DNA of 64,000 nucleotides from Rothia sp. P100. GTDB taxonomy: Bacteria > Actinomycetota > Actinomycetes > Actinomycetales > Micrococcaceae. Made by a program: the position numbers and the translations under genes. Below are positions 42,515 to 52,133 of the stretch, piece after piece. Location of the stretch: positions 62,001-126,000 of the forward strand of contig NZ_JAMAYG010000003.1 of NCBI RefSeq assembly GCF_023712425.1, written 5' to 3'. The notes beneath the pieces were generated by a model, which saw only the letters and a program-made list of their open reading frames with translations, was not told the origin of the DNA and did no database searches. Positions within the stretch are counted from its first letter, which is position 1, and each line of letters opens with the position of its first letter.

Positions 42515-42766
42515 ATGGCCCGTATTGTTGTTGATGTTATGCTCAAGCCCGAAATCCTAGACCCCCAGGGTAAGGCTATTGCGAACGAGCTCCCCCGCAT
42601 CGGATTGTCGAATTTTACCGACGTCCGCCAGGGCAAGCGTTTTGAGCTCACCATTGAGGGCGCAGTGACCGAGGAACTTCTAGCTCAGGCACGTCAGGCC
42701 GCTGAAGAGCTGCTCTCTAACCCCGTGATTGAAGACGTTGTGAACGTCGAAGCTCTGGAGGACTAA
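42515..42766 (+). CDS. purS: Phosphoribosylformylglycinamidine synthase subunit PurS
   Basis: PurS is the small bridging subunit of the three-part FGAM synthase (step 4 of purine synthesis). The 83-residue protein shows [26 protein letters not shown] and ends with [21 protein letters not shown] precedes the ATG. purQ follows after 5 bases, so the three subunits are made together. Confidence 0.96.
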   Translation: MARIVVDVMLKPEILDPQGKAIANELPRIGLSNFTDVRQGKRFELTIEGAVTEELLAQARQAAEELLSNPVIEDVVNVEALED

Positions 42767-42771
42767 GACCT

Positions 42772-43569
42772 ATGGCAGAGTCACTTGCAGCTCACGAAGT
42801 GCCCCTGGTGGGGGACTTCTCACAAGCCACCCCCGATGGCGCTCTAGCAGGTGTGCGCGTCGGTGTTATCACTTTCCCCGGAACGCTGGATGACCGCGAC
42901 GCAAGCCGCGCTATCCGCTTAGCCGGTGGCACACCCGTACCGCTGTGGCACGATGAGGCAAACCTCCACGATGTAGATGCCGTCATCGTCCCCGGCGGTT
43001 TTTCGTATGGTGATTACCTGCGTGCCGGCGCTATTGCCGCCAAGGCAGCGGTCATGAGCAAGGTAGTAGAGGCCGCTCAGGCCAGCGAAAACCCCCTGCC
43101 CGTGCTGGGCATCTGCAACGGTTTCCAGATTCTGACCGAAACCCACCTGCTGCCCGGTTCCATGATTAAGAATGATCACCGCAAGTTCATCTGCCGTGAT
43201 CAGACCCTGCGCATTGAGAACAACCAGACCTTCTGGACCAGTGATTTTGAGGCTGGGCAGGACATCGTCGTGCCCCTGAAGAACCAGGACGGCCAGTACG
43301 TCGCTGATGCCAAAACTCTTGAAGCACTTGAAGCTGAGAACCGTGTGGTCTTCCGCTATGTTGATGTCAACCCCAACGGGTCGCGCAACGATATTGCCGG
43401 AATCTCAAATGAACGCGGCAATGTGGTGGGCCTGATGCCCCACCCCGAGCACGCTGTGGAGCCGGGCTTTGGCCCCTCGTCCTCAGGTTTTGGCACCGTT
43501 GCCCTGCGCGGTGGCGCAGACGGTCTGGGCGTCTTCACCTCTGTTCTCAACAAGCTCGTGGGCGCCTAA
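42772..43569 (+). CDS. purQ: Phosphoribosylformylglycinamidine synthase subunit PurQ
   Basis: PurQ is the glutaminase subunit that supplies ammonia to PurL. The 265-residue class-I amidotransferase has the nucleophile motif [21 protein letters not shown] and the catalytic HPEHAVEP. About 28 residues precede the usual start of the domain ([16 protein letters not shown]), so the protein is slightly long at its N-terminus, or an internal start is used. It lies between purS and purL. Confidence 0.96.
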   Translation: MAESLAAHEVPLVGDFSQATPDGALAGVRVGVITFPGTLDDRDASRAIRLAGGTPVPLWHDEANLHDVDAVIVPGGFSYGDYLRAGAIAAKAAVMSKVVEAAQASENPLPVLGICNGFQILTETHLLPGSMIKNDHRKFICRDQTLRIENNQTFWTSDFEAGQDIVVPLKNQDGQYVADAKTLEALEAENRVVFRYVDVNPNGSRNDIAGISNERGNVVGLMPHPEHAVEPGFGPSSSGFGTVALRGGADGLGVFTSVLNKLVGA

Positions 43570-43598
43570 GCGCTGGTTTCTAAAGGATTTATGTACTA

Positions 43599-45917
43599 AT
43601 GAGCGAAAAGAAGTTTAACCTCGACACCGTTGAGCACGCCGCTGCTACCCCCGATACCGAGCTGCCCTGGGCTGAGCTGGGCCTCAAGGAGAACGAGTTT
43701 GAGGACGTCAAGAAGATTCTAGGGCGACGCCCCACCGCCGCTGAGCTGGCCATGTACTCGGTCATGTGGTCGGAGCACTGCTCCTACAAGTCCTCCAAGG
43801 TGCACCTCAAGCAGTTCGGCGCCAAGGTCACCGACGAGATGAAGAAGGACCTGATGGTGGGCATCGGCGAGAACGCCGGCGTGACTAACATCGGCAACGG
43901 CTGGGCCGTTACCTTCAAGATTGAGTCCCACAACCACCCTTCCTACGTTGAGCCCTACCAGGGTGCAGCAACCGGCGTGGGCGGTATCGTGCGTGACATC
44001 ATCTCCATGGGTGCACGCCCCGTGGCCGTCATGGACCCCCTGCGTTTCGGTGCGATTGATCACCCCGACACCGCCCGCGTCCTGCCCGGCGTTGTTTCCG
44101 GTGTGGGCGGCTACGGCAACTCCCTGGGCCTGCCCAACATCGGCGGCGAAGTTGAGTTCGACGAGTGTTACCAGGCCAATCCCCTGGTCAACGCCCTTGC
44201 TGTGGGCATCATGCGCCACGAGGACATCCGCACCGCTAACGCTTCGGGCACCGGCAACAAGGTCATCCTCTTCGGTGCCCGCACCGGTGGCGACGGTATT
44301 GGCGGCGCTTCAGTTCTGGCATCAGAGTCCTTCGACGACACCAAGCCCTCCAAGCGCCCCGCCGTTCAGGTGGGCGACCCCTTTGCTGAGAAGGTGCTGA
44401 TTGAGTGCTGCCTAGAGCTCTTCAAGAACTCCATCGTTGAGGGCATTCAGGACCTCGGCGCTGCGGGTATATCCTGCGCAACCTCCGAGCTGGCCTCTAA
44501 CGGTGACGGCGGTATGCACGTTGATCTCACCAAGGTTCTGTTGCGTGATCCCACCCTGACCCCGGGCGAGATTCTCATGTCTGAGTCCCAGGAGCGCATG
44601 ATGGCCGTCGTAACACCTGAGAACCTAAGCCGCTTCGAAGACATCATGAAGAAGTGGGATGTCGAATACTCCATTCTGGGTGAGGTTACCGGTTCCGGCC
44701 GTCTGACCATCGAGTGGCAGGGTGAGATCATCGTGGACGTTGACCCCAAGACTGTCGCCCACGACGGCCCCACCTACGAACGCCCCTACGCCCGCCCCGA
44801 GTGGCAGGACGGGCTGCAGGCCGATAAATTCACCGGCTCCGAGGCGGACGATGCCCGCCCCACCGGCGCTGAACTGGGCGAGGCCATCAAGGCCTTTATG
44901 GCCGCCCCCAACATGTGCTCAAAGTCCTGGATCACCAACCAGTATGACCGCTACGTTCAGGGCAACACCGCCCTGTCGATGCCCGATGATTCTGGCGTGA
45001 TTCGTGTGGATGAAGAGACCGGCCTGGGTGTTGCCCTGGCCACCGATGCCAACCCCCGCTTCACCAAGCTGGACCCCTACGAGGGTGCACGTGCGTCCCT
45101 GGCTGAGGCTTACCGCAACGTCGCTACGGTGGGTGCCCGCCCCGTAGCTGTCTCTGACTGCCTGAACTTTGGTTCCCCCGAGGATCCGGATGTCATGTGG
45201 CAGTTCGCTGAGGCTGTTCGCGGTATTGCCGATGGTTGTATGGAACTAGGTGTGCCCGTGACCGGCGGTAACGTTTCGCTTTATAACCAGACCGGCGATC
45301 AGGCTATTAACCCCACCCCCGTAGTTGCCATGATGGGTGTCATGGATGATGTCACCCGTCGCACCCCCTCAGGGTGGGCTCCGGAGCACGACGGTCAGGC
45401 TATCTACCTGCTGGGCACCACCGCCGATGAGCTGGATGGTTCTGAGTGGGCCCGCTACAAGGGTCACCTGGGCGGCCTGCCCCCCAAGGTTGATCTGGCT
45501 GCTGAGAAGCTGCTGGGCGACATGCTGGTGAACATGAGCCGTGACGGCATGATTGATGCCGCTCACGACGTTTCAGCAGGTGGCCTAGTGGCTGCCCTAT
45601 CTGAGGCTTGCTTGCGCTTTGGCGTGGGTGCACGCGTGGGTCTGGGTGAGGTTGCCGAGCGTGACGGTATCGACCTCTTCACTCTGCTCTTCTCAGAGTC
45701 CCTGGGTCGCGTGGTTGTATCCGTACCCCGTTCCGAGGAAGTTCGCTTCAAAGACATGTGCACCGCCCGCGATTACCCCTTCGCCCGCATTGGCGTAGTG
45801 GACGCTGAGTCTAACGCTCTGGCAATCCAGGGCGAGGTTGAGATCAACCTGAACGAGCTGCGTGAAGCCCACGAGGGCACCCTAGCCCGCCACTTCGGCG
45901 AGGTTGCCCCCAGCTAG
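43599..45917 (+). CDS. purL: Phosphoribosylformylglycinamidine synthase subunit PurL
   Basis: PurL is the synthetase subunit of FGAM synthase: ATP-dependent amination of FGAR using ammonia from PurQ. The 772-residue small-type PurL has the AIR-synthase-like repeats: [56 protein letters not shown], then GGNVSLYNQ and the C-terminal [13 protein letters not shown]. All expected motifs are in place. AAAGGA lies 13-18 bases upstream. It is the last gene of the purSQL set and is followed by a strong terminator. Confidence 0.97.
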   Translation: MSEKKFNLDTVEHAAATPDTELPWAELGLKENEFEDVKKILGRRPTAAELAMYSVMWSEHCSYKSSKVHLKQFGAKVTDEMKKDLMVGIGENAGVTNIGNGWAVTFKIESHNHPSYVEPYQGAATGVGGIVRDIISMGARPVAVMDPLRFGAIDHPDTARVLPGVVSGVGGYGNSLGLPNIGGEVEFDECYQANPLVNALAVGIMRHEDIRTANASGTGNKVILFGARTGGDGIGGASVLASESFDDTKPSKRPAVQVGDPFAEKVLIECCLELFKNSIVEGIQDLGAAGISCATSELASNGDGGMHVDLTKVLLRDPTLTPGEILMSESQERMMAVVTPENLSRFEDIMKKWDVEYSILGEVTGSGRLTIEWQGEIIVDVDPKTVAHDGPTYERPYARPEWQDGLQADKFTGSEADDARPTGAELGEAIKAFMAAPNMCSKSWITNQYDRYVQGNTALSMPDDSGVIRVDEETGLGVALATDANPRFTKLDPYEGARASLAEAYRNVATVGARPVAVSDCLNFGSPEDPDVMWQFAEAVRGIADGCMELGVPVTGGNVSLYNQTGDQAINPTPVVAMMGVMDDVTRRTPSGWAPEHDGQAIYLLGTTADELDGSEWARYKGHLGGLPPKVDLAAEKLLGDMLVNMSRDGMIDAAHDVSAGGLVAALSEACLRFGVGARVGLGEVAERDGIDLFTLLFSESLGRVVVSVPRSEEVRFKDMCTARDYPFARIGVVDAESNALAIQGEVEINLNELREAHEGTLARHFGEVAPS

Positions 45918-45934
45918 TCGCTAGCTACACTGCA

Positions 45935-45996
45935 GAAGGACGCCGCCGCGCCCCTCCCCTGCCTTCGGGCAGGCAGGTGCGTGGCCGGCGTCCTTC
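45935..45996 (+). terminator. purL terminator
   Basis: GAAGGACGCCG pairs with CGGCGTCCTTC, with an inner CCTGCC/GGCAGG stem, 18 bases after the purL stop. Confidence 0.82.
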
Positions 45997-46206
45997 CCTC
46001 ATCTCACCAGCCTCTGGTCCATCAAAATGCTGGCAGGGACGTCATACGATGGAGCGGCCGATAGTTTCATGGACCGGTCTCTATCCCCGGACGAGGGGTG
46101 AGCAGGGCGGAATTCATACTCTCGGCTGAGGTGCCCTACGTTTCTATCCCGCTAGGCTAGTAGGGTATGGCACTTGTTGCCTCGTCCCTCTGCCCCAGGA
46201 GCCTTT

Positions 46207-48723
46207 ATGACGCCCGCTGCACCCCACCGCGTGAATGTGAGTACCCCTCCAGACAGCGCCCTTGAAGTCGGTGGGCTGAGCAATCAGCAGGTGGCTGAGC
46301 GTCAGATCGCTGGGCTGGTCAACACGCAGAATAATGCGACCTCCCGCTCCACTGCCACCATCATTCGCACCCACCTTTTCACCATGTTTAACCTGGTGCT
46401 GGGTCTCTGTGGTCTGGCCGTGATTCTGGTGGGGTCCTGGCTTGATACGCTCTTTCTCTTAGCTGCTATTGCCAACGTGGTTATCGGTTTTACCCAGGAA
46501 TTCTCTGCTAAGCGCCAGCTCGACCGCATTGCCCTGCTACGCCGCGACCCGGCTACCGCCCTACGCGATGGCAAGCTGGTACCGGTTGGCCTCGATGAGC
46601 TGGTTCTCGATGACGTAGTTCTGCTCAAGCGCGGGGATCAGGTCCCTGCCGATGCTGTGGTACTCACCAGCGACGGGCTGGATCTCGATGAATCCCTGCT
46701 GACCGGTGAAAACGACCCCGTGGGTAAGCAGCCGGGGGACGGCGTCCTGTCGGCCTCCTCTGTGATTGGCGGCTCGGGTAGGGTGCGACTAACGGCGGTG
46801 GGGGCGGCCTCCCGTGCCGCTAAGATTACAGCCGAGGCTCGCGAGTTCACCACCATTCATTCGGAGCTTCGCACGGGTATGGAGCGGGTGGTGACCTGGA
46901 TTACCTGGGCGCTGGTTCCCATTATCGCGATTGTGCTCAACGGGCAGATGCAGGCCGCTGGCGGCTGGCAGGTGGCCCTTGATTCTGGCACCTGGCGTGA
47001 TGCCCTGATTACTTCTGTCTCATCGGTGGCTGCCATGATTCCCCAGGGTCTAGCTCTGATGACCACGATTTCCTTTGCGGTGGCCTCAGTCAAGCTGGCC
47101 CGCACCGAGGTACTGATTCAGGAGCAGCCCGCCGTTGAGATGCTGGCCCGCGTAGATACCGTCTGCTTTGACAAGACAGGTACGCTGACCGAGGGCGGCG
47201 TTGCCTTCAACAGCGTTCTACCACTTGACCTTTCACCGGGTGAGGATGTCGGCACCCGGCTCGAAGCTGAGGGGCAGAGCATCAGCGTTCCCGGCACGGT
47301 GACGGGTTGGCAGGGTGCTCTAGCCTGGTTTGGCGCTGATGAGAACGCGAACCCCACCGCTGCTGCCCTGCACCCCTCTTTCGGTGAAGTACCTGCACTT
47401 GCAGCGACCGGCGTCATGCCCTTTTCCTCTGCCCTTCGCTTTTCTGCTGTGGAGTTCGCCGACACAGGCGCTTGGGTGCTGGGGGCACCAGAGGCTCTGC
47501 TCCCCGTCAAGCACCCGGCTAGGCAAACAGCTGAGCACCTAGCCACCAGTGGCTTGCGTACTATGGTGCTTGCACATGCACCCGCGCTCGCCCGCGAGGA
47601 GGGCAAGGTAAGCCGGATGCTCCCATCTCAGCTAACACCCCAGCTTTTTGTGACCTTCCGTGAGCAGGTGCGCGCAGAGGCTCCCGCTACCCTCGCCTAC
47701 TTTAGGGAGCAGGGCATTGATCTCAAGGTTTTCTCCGGCGACAACCCCCGGACCGTGGCCGCTGCTGCTCGTCTAGCAGGTATGGATGTCACCTCCGGCG
47801 CTGTTGATGCCTCTACACTGCCTGAAACCGGTGAAAAGTTAGCACAAGCAGCCATAAACAACAGCGTCTTTGGCAGAGTCTCACCCGAGCAGAAGAAGAA
47901 TATGGTGCTGGCTTTGCAATCTCAGGGGCGCACCGTTGCTATGACGGGCGACGGCATTAATGATGCTCTAGCTTTGAAACATGCCGATTTAGGCATAGCT
48001 ATGGGCAATGCCGCCCCTGCCACCAAGGCAGTTTCGCGTTTGATTCTGTTGGATGGCAGGTTTGACCGCCTGCCGGGCGTGCTTGCCGAGGGGCGCAAAA
48101 TTATCGCCAACATCGAGCGGGTCACTAATCTCTTCCTCACTAAGACCGCCTTCGCCATCCTTTTGGGCATTACCCTGGGTCTACTGTGCTGGAACTTCCC
48201 CTTCCTCCCCCGCCAGTACTCCACCGCTGATTTGCTCATTGTGGGCGGGCCTGCCTTCCTCATAACCATGCTGCCCAATACACGCCACTACGTCAGCGGC
48301 TTCTTGCAACGTGCCCTACATTTCGCACTGCCCGCAGCGTTGGTGATTACCTGCGTGTTGGTCTTCGTCAATGGCTATGGCAGAACCCAGGGCGAGAGCA
48401 CGATGCACCTGCAGACAGCGACCTTCAGTGCACTGGCGCTGATGGGCATCTACAACATCAGCACCGTCCTGCGTCCCTTTAAGGTGGTGGGACTAGCTAT
48501 TGTGGGTGGCATGTATGCAGGCCTGATTCTAGTTCTCTTGCTACCCCCTTCGCTCTGGTACCACCAATTCTCCATGCCTCAGGGGGCATATTTACTGGTA
48601 ACTCTGGCTTCTGCCGCCTTGGGGTGCTTCTTGCTGGAAGTTAACCTGCGTTTACACGGGGCATGGCTCCGTGCCAAGCACCCAGAAGCAGTGGAAGCCG
48701 CAGATAGAGCTCAGATACACTAG
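46207..48723 (+). CDS. CtpE-like cation-transporting P-type ATPase
   Basis: This 838-residue P-type ATPase of the cation (P2-like) branch resembles mycobacterial CtpE, a Ca2+ uptake pump. Landmarks are LTGENDPV, the membrane motif AMIPQGLALMTT, the phosphorylated Asp in FDKTGTLTEGG, FSGDNPRTVAAAA, and MTGDGINDALALKHADLGIAMG. Ten helices are predicted, including six after the catalytic part. No N-terminal metal domain is present. AGGAG lies 4 bases before the ATG at 46207. The ion is inferred, not shown. Confidence 0.87.
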   Translation: MTPAAPHRVNVSTPPDSALEVGGLSNQQVAERQIAGLVNTQNNATSRSTATIIRTHLFTMFNLVLGLCGLAVILVGSWLDTLFLLAAIANVVIGFTQEFSAKRQLDRIALLRRDPATALRDGKLVPVGLDELVLDDVVLLKRGDQVPADAVVLTSDGLDLDESLLTGENDPVGKQPGDGVLSASSVIGGSGRVRLTAVGAASRAAKITAEAREFTTIHSELRTGMERVVTWITWALVPIIAIVLNGQMQAAGGWQVALDSGTWRDALITSVSSVAAMIPQGLALMTTISFAVASVKLARTEVLIQEQPAVEMLARVDTVCFDKTGTLTEGGVAFNSVLPLDLSPGEDVGTRLEAEGQSISVPGTVTGWQGALAWFGADENANPTAAALHPSFGEVPALAATGVMPFSSALRFSAVEFADTGAWVLGAPEALLPVKHPARQTAEHLATSGLRTMVLAHAPALAREEGKVSRMLPSQLTPQLFVTFREQVRAEAPATLAYFREQGIDLKVFSGDNPRTVAAAARLAGMDVTSGAVDASTLPETGEKLAQAAINNSVFGRVSPEQKKNMVLALQSQGRTVAMTGDGINDALALKHADLGIAMGNAAPATKAVSRLILLDGRFDRLPGVLAEGRKIIANIERVTNLFLTKTAFAILLGITLGLLCWNFPFLPRQYSTADLLIVGGPAFLITMLPNTRHYVSGFLQRALHFALPAALVITCVLVFVNGYGRTQGESTMHLQTATFSALALMGIYNISTVLRPFKVVGLAIVGGMYAGLILVLLLPPSLWYHQFSMPQGAYLLVTLASAALGCFLLEVNLRLHGAWLRAKHPEAVEAADRAQIH

Positions 48724-49103
48724 TCACATCGAATCAGGATGCAAGCAGGTCTAGTCACCGCCCACTCTGCCACGTGGGGCGTTCTTTCCACCCGAAAAAT
48801 AGGCTTGCACACCGCCCATAAGCGGAGTATCGTTTTATGCGAATGGGGCTCACACCTCAGAAAAACTTCATTTCAATCATCAGGATTGTTACTGGTTAAG
48901 CAGGCAAGACCTGGGTTGTTTACAACTCTTTAGGCCATCGGTGTATCTCCACCGAAGTTCAAGATGAAGAGTATAGCTCTACCTCCTTGTGGGGCGGGGG
49001 AAAGTATACAGCTCAGGTCTTTTTGGTGTTAAAAAGCCACCTCATCTTTGCCATTGAAGGCAGTAGCCGGTAGCAACCCGCACCTCACACGAAGGAAAGA
49101 TCC
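48724..49103. other. Long leader upstream of the PTS gene
   Basis: These 380 bases have no ORF of interest. Two similar motifs, GTATAGCTC (48971-48979) and GTATACAGCTC (49014-49024), flank a G-rich stretch, and GAAGGAAAG gives the ribosome-binding site. They may be operator or antiterminator elements for sugar control. A clear terminator-antiterminator pair could not be drawn by eye. Confidence 0.4.
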
Positions 49104-51188
49104 GTGAATAACTCACAGATTGGCGAGAGCATCCTCGAGGGCCTGGGCGGCCCCGAGAACATCTCTCACTTCACGCACTGCGCCACACGCTTGCGTGTCA
49201 CCCCTCAGTCCAATGCGGCTATCGATAAGACCAAAATTGAGAAGATCCCCGGCGTCCTCTCTATCATTGAGCAGTCCGGCCAGACCCAGGTTGTTCTGGG
49301 CGATAAGGTTGAGGGTGTCTACAACGAGATGCTCAAGCTCCCCGGCATGAGTAATCTAGGCGGCGGCACTGTGGACGCTAACACTGAGCATGAGGGCAAC
49401 AAGCCCGGCATCCTCACCCGCGTCTTTGATGTCCTGTCTGATTCCTTCCGCCCCCTCCTCTGGGCGCTGCTGGGTACCTCGATGATCCTTACCCTGATCG
49501 TCTTCTTGCAGCAGTTTGGTTTCTTCGGTCAGTACACCGACCTCACCGGCCAGGTTGTCAACATTGACATCGTCAACGGCCCCCGCCTGTCAGACCCCGA
49601 AGCTGCAGCTGCCATGCTTAACGAGTGGCGTGCTGCTTTCCCCTTCTGGTTCATTCTGCTGGCAGCTTCTCTCTCGGTCCTGCAGTTCATGCCTATCATG
49701 ATTGGTGCAACCGCTGCTAAGCGTCTGGGCGCTAACATGTGGGTTGGTGCGGCTATCCCCGCTGCTCTGATGACCGGCACCTTCCAGGGCTTCCAGGACA
49801 TCGCCGTTGACGGTGTTGTTCAGGTTCCCTTCTTCGGTCTAGAGATCCCGCTCTACGTCTTCAACTACACCGGTCAGATCTTCCCGCCGCTCTTCGCTGC
49901 TGCCCTACTGGCTCCCCTTGAGCGCTTCCTTAAGAAGGTCATCCCCACCATGCTGCACATGGTCTTTGTTCCCATGATTTCTGTGATGATCCTGGTTCCC
50001 TTGACTGCTTTCGTGGTTGGCCCCATCGGTATCCGCTTCGCACTAGGTATTTCGGACGTCATTGGTAACGTCAACGAGGTAGCCCCCTGGCTCGTCGGTG
50101 GTCTGATCGCCGGTCTGTACCTCTTCATGGTTCCCCTGGGTCTGCACTGGCCGCTGAACGCCGTCATGATTAACAACCTGCAGACTATGGGCACCGACTT
50201 CATCCAGTCTCCTATGGGCGCTTACAACTTCGCAGTCTTTGGCCTAGTCACCGGTGTTGCTATCCGCGCTAAAAACAACAAGGAACTGCGCCAGACCGCT
50301 ACCGGCGCTGCCGCATCCGGTCTGCTGGGCGGTATCTCTGAGCCCTCCCTCTACGGTGTGGTTCTGCGTTACAAGCGCGTCTTCCCCCTGATTCTGGTTC
50401 CCGCTATCATCGGTGGTGCAACCATCTCAGCACTGGGTGTTAAGTCCTACGCTTTCGCTTTCACCTCACTGCTCTCCATCCCCGCTATGCAGCCCTCAGC
50501 GCTTTACGCTATCGGTCTTGCTATCGCCTTCTTCGGTGCTATGGCTGGTGTACTGATCTTCGGTTACGAGTCAAAGACCCAGCGCGCTGAATCTGATGCG
50601 GCCCGCACGGCAGCAGTTTCAACCACTGACACCACCGAGTCTGCGGTAGCTCCCGCAGCTACTCCTGCCGCTGCTGCTACTGTCGGGGCCGCAACCTCAG
50701 CTGCCGCAGCTCCCTGGGCTAGCGACTCAGAAACTGAAATAGTTCTGGGTGCTCCCCTTGAAGGACGCGCTATTCCGCTGTCTGAGGTTCCCGATCCCAT
50801 TTTCGCCGCAGCAAAGCTGGGCAAGGGTGCGGCTATTGAACCTACCGGCAACACCGTGGTGGCTCCTGCTGCAGGTAAGGTCACCGCAACCATGTCATCG
50901 GGTCACGCTGTTGGCCTCAAACTGGATAGCGGCGTTGAGCTGCTCATTCACGTGGGTATTGACACCGTGAACCTGGCTGGCAAGGGCTTCGATGTGAAGG
51001 TTGAGAAGGGCCAGCAGGTTGCTGCAGGCGATGTGCTCCTTACCTTTGATCCGGCTATTATCACCGAAGCCGGTTACCCGCTGGTTACCCCCGTGCTGGT
51101 CACTAACACCGTGAAGTTCGAGGACGTCACCGGTGAGGTTGGCCCAGTTGCTCTGGGTGATACTCTGCTAAAAATCACTACTAAGTAA
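49104..51188 (+). CDS. PTS sugar permease, IIBCA (beta-glucoside/sucrose family)
   Basis: This 694-residue membrane permease phosphorylates a sugar during uptake. Domain order is IIB (1-85, phospho-Cys26 in HFTHCATRLR), IIC (about 105-470, with GGISEPSLYGV and LHWPLNAVMINN), an Ala-rich linker and IIA (about 545-694, phospho-His616 in HVGIDTVNL). This B-C-A order is that of the glucose/beta-glucoside superfamily (BglF, ScrA, TreP). The exact sugar is uncertain, as no hydrolase gene is adjacent. It starts with GTG after GAAGGAAAG. A terminator follows. Confidence 0.92.
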   Translation: MNNSQIGESILEGLGGPENISHFTHCATRLRVTPQSNAAIDKTKIEKIPGVLSIIEQSGQTQVVLGDKVEGVYNEMLKLPGMSNLGGGTVDANTEHEGNKPGILTRVFDVLSDSFRPLLWALLGTSMILTLIVFLQQFGFFGQYTDLTGQVVNIDIVNGPRLSDPEAAAAMLNEWRAAFPFWFILLAASLSVLQFMPIMIGATAAKRLGANMWVGAAIPAALMTGTFQGFQDIAVDGVVQVPFFGLEIPLYVFNYTGQIFPPLFAAALLAPLERFLKKVIPTMLHMVFVPMISVMILVPLTAFVVGPIGIRFALGISDVIGNVNEVAPWLVGGLIAGLYLFMVPLGLHWPLNAVMINNLQTMGTDFIQSPMGAYNFAVFGLVTGVAIRAKNNKELRQTATGAAASGLLGGISEPSLYGVVLRYKRVFPLILVPAIIGGATISALGVKSYAFAFTSLLSIPAMQPSALYAIGLAIAFFGAMAGVLIFGYESKTQRAESDAARTAAVSTTDTTESAVAPAATPAAAATVGAATSAAAAPWASDSETEIVLGAPLEGRAIPLSEVPDPIFAAAKLGKGAAIEPTGNTVVAPAAGKVTATMSSGHAVGLKLDSGVELLIHVGIDTVNLAGKGFDVKVEKGQQVAAGDVLLTFDPAIITEAGYPLVTPVLVTNTVKFEDVTGEVGPVALGDTLLKITTK

Positions 51189-51211
51189 CCCGACCCTTTA
51201 GGTCTAACCTC

Positions 51212-51252
51212 AAAGAAGGGGGCCGCACCGTGATGGTGCGGCCCCCTTCTTT
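51212..51252 (+). terminator. PTS gene terminator
   Basis: An 18-bp perfect stem (AAAGAAGGGGGCCGCACC with its complement) with a 5-base loop ends in CTTCTTTTGG. It can also serve the convergent GNAT gene. Confidence 0.95.
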
Positions 51253-51281
51253 TGGTGGAGTTACAGCTGATCCACCTATAC

Positions 51282-51755
51282 CTAGAGCTCTAGTACCATA
51301 TGCACGTGGTCGATCCCGGCCTCCAGGTAGTTCTCCCCCACCTGCTTGAACCCTGCGGCTCCGTAGTAACGGTCCTTGAGATAGGCCTGAGCGCTGATAG
51401 AGATGCGTTGAGCCTCTGTGGTGGTGCGTACCCAGTTGATGGCGGCACCCAAAAGCTCTCTACCCAAGCCAGTGCCGCGGGCATCGGGGTGAACCGCAAC
51501 TCGCCCCATCGACCAGGCACCAGGATCAAGAGGGTGGGAATCATCAGAAAAAACACCCAGGTCAAAGAGGCGAAGATAGGCGAGCACCTCACCTGCCTCG
51601 TTAGCGTGAAAGAAGTGCAAAGCTTGCCGGTCAGCCCGGTCAATCTCGTTTTCCTCGGTAATCTTTTGCCCCACCACAAAGACCAAGCCACGCAGCAGAT
51701 ATATCTCGTTGAGCTCCTCGAGGGTTAGCTCTTTAAAAGTCTTGAGAACAAACAT
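51282..51755 (-). CDS. ElaA-like GNAT acetyltransferase
   Basis: This 157-residue GNAT-fold acetyltransferase of the ElaA type has LTLEELNEIYLLRGLVFVVGQKI at the start. The acetyl-CoA loop is MGRVAVHPDARGTGLGRELL, followed by YYGAAGFKQVGE and EAGIDHVHMVLEL at the end. The substrate is unknown. I chose the ATG at 51755 since it begins the family's alignable part; an in-frame ATG 45 bases upstream is less likely. Confidence 0.88.
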   Translation of the reverse strand: MFVLKTFKELTLEELNEIYLLRGLVFVVGQKITEENEIDRADRQALHFFHANEAGEVLAYLRLFDLGVFSDDSHPLDPGAWSMGRVAVHPDARGTGLGRELLGAAINWVRTTTEAQRISISAQAYLKDRYYGAAGFKQVGENYLEAGIDHVHMVLEL

Positions 51756-52133
51756 GCAAACCAGCCTATCTGCAGGCCACCAGACTGTCAGCTGCAACAA
51801 GTGCAGGTGTGGGATCTATACCACATACTGATACTAACAGGCAATTGTTAAGTTTTTTTAAATACTGGTCAGTAGCAAAACTGGTGTGACGTGCGGGTTT
51901 ACTCAAAAAATCCTATCCCTTACAAACACACATCAGGTTTTTCAAGAGAAATTTCGATTTTTGTACTTTCCACAGGAAACTATGGTCTAAGATTTAGGAA
52001 ACTAAAAGTGTTACCCACCACACCTTTACCACTACCCCGGTAGGTCAAAAGGTGGCCCGTCGTCCGTGGTGGATGCCGTTGGGCGGGTATCCCTAGCCAC
52101 CATCCTTATTCCCTTTACCCAAGGAGACACCTC
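51756..52133. other. Leader of the peptide ABC operon
   Basis: This AT-rich intergenic region of about 380 bases lies between divergent genes. It holds direct and inverted repeats of CACC/GGTGG type near 52016-52100 and a -10-like TAAGAT near 51989. AAGGAG lies 7 bases before the binding-protein ATG. No gene is seen. The size and AT content suggest promoter and operator sites for nutrient control. Confidence 0.4.

Noticed and set aside
41986-42654. Minus-strand frame across the HTH and purS genes
   Set aside because: It is antisense to two supported genes and lacks any motif.
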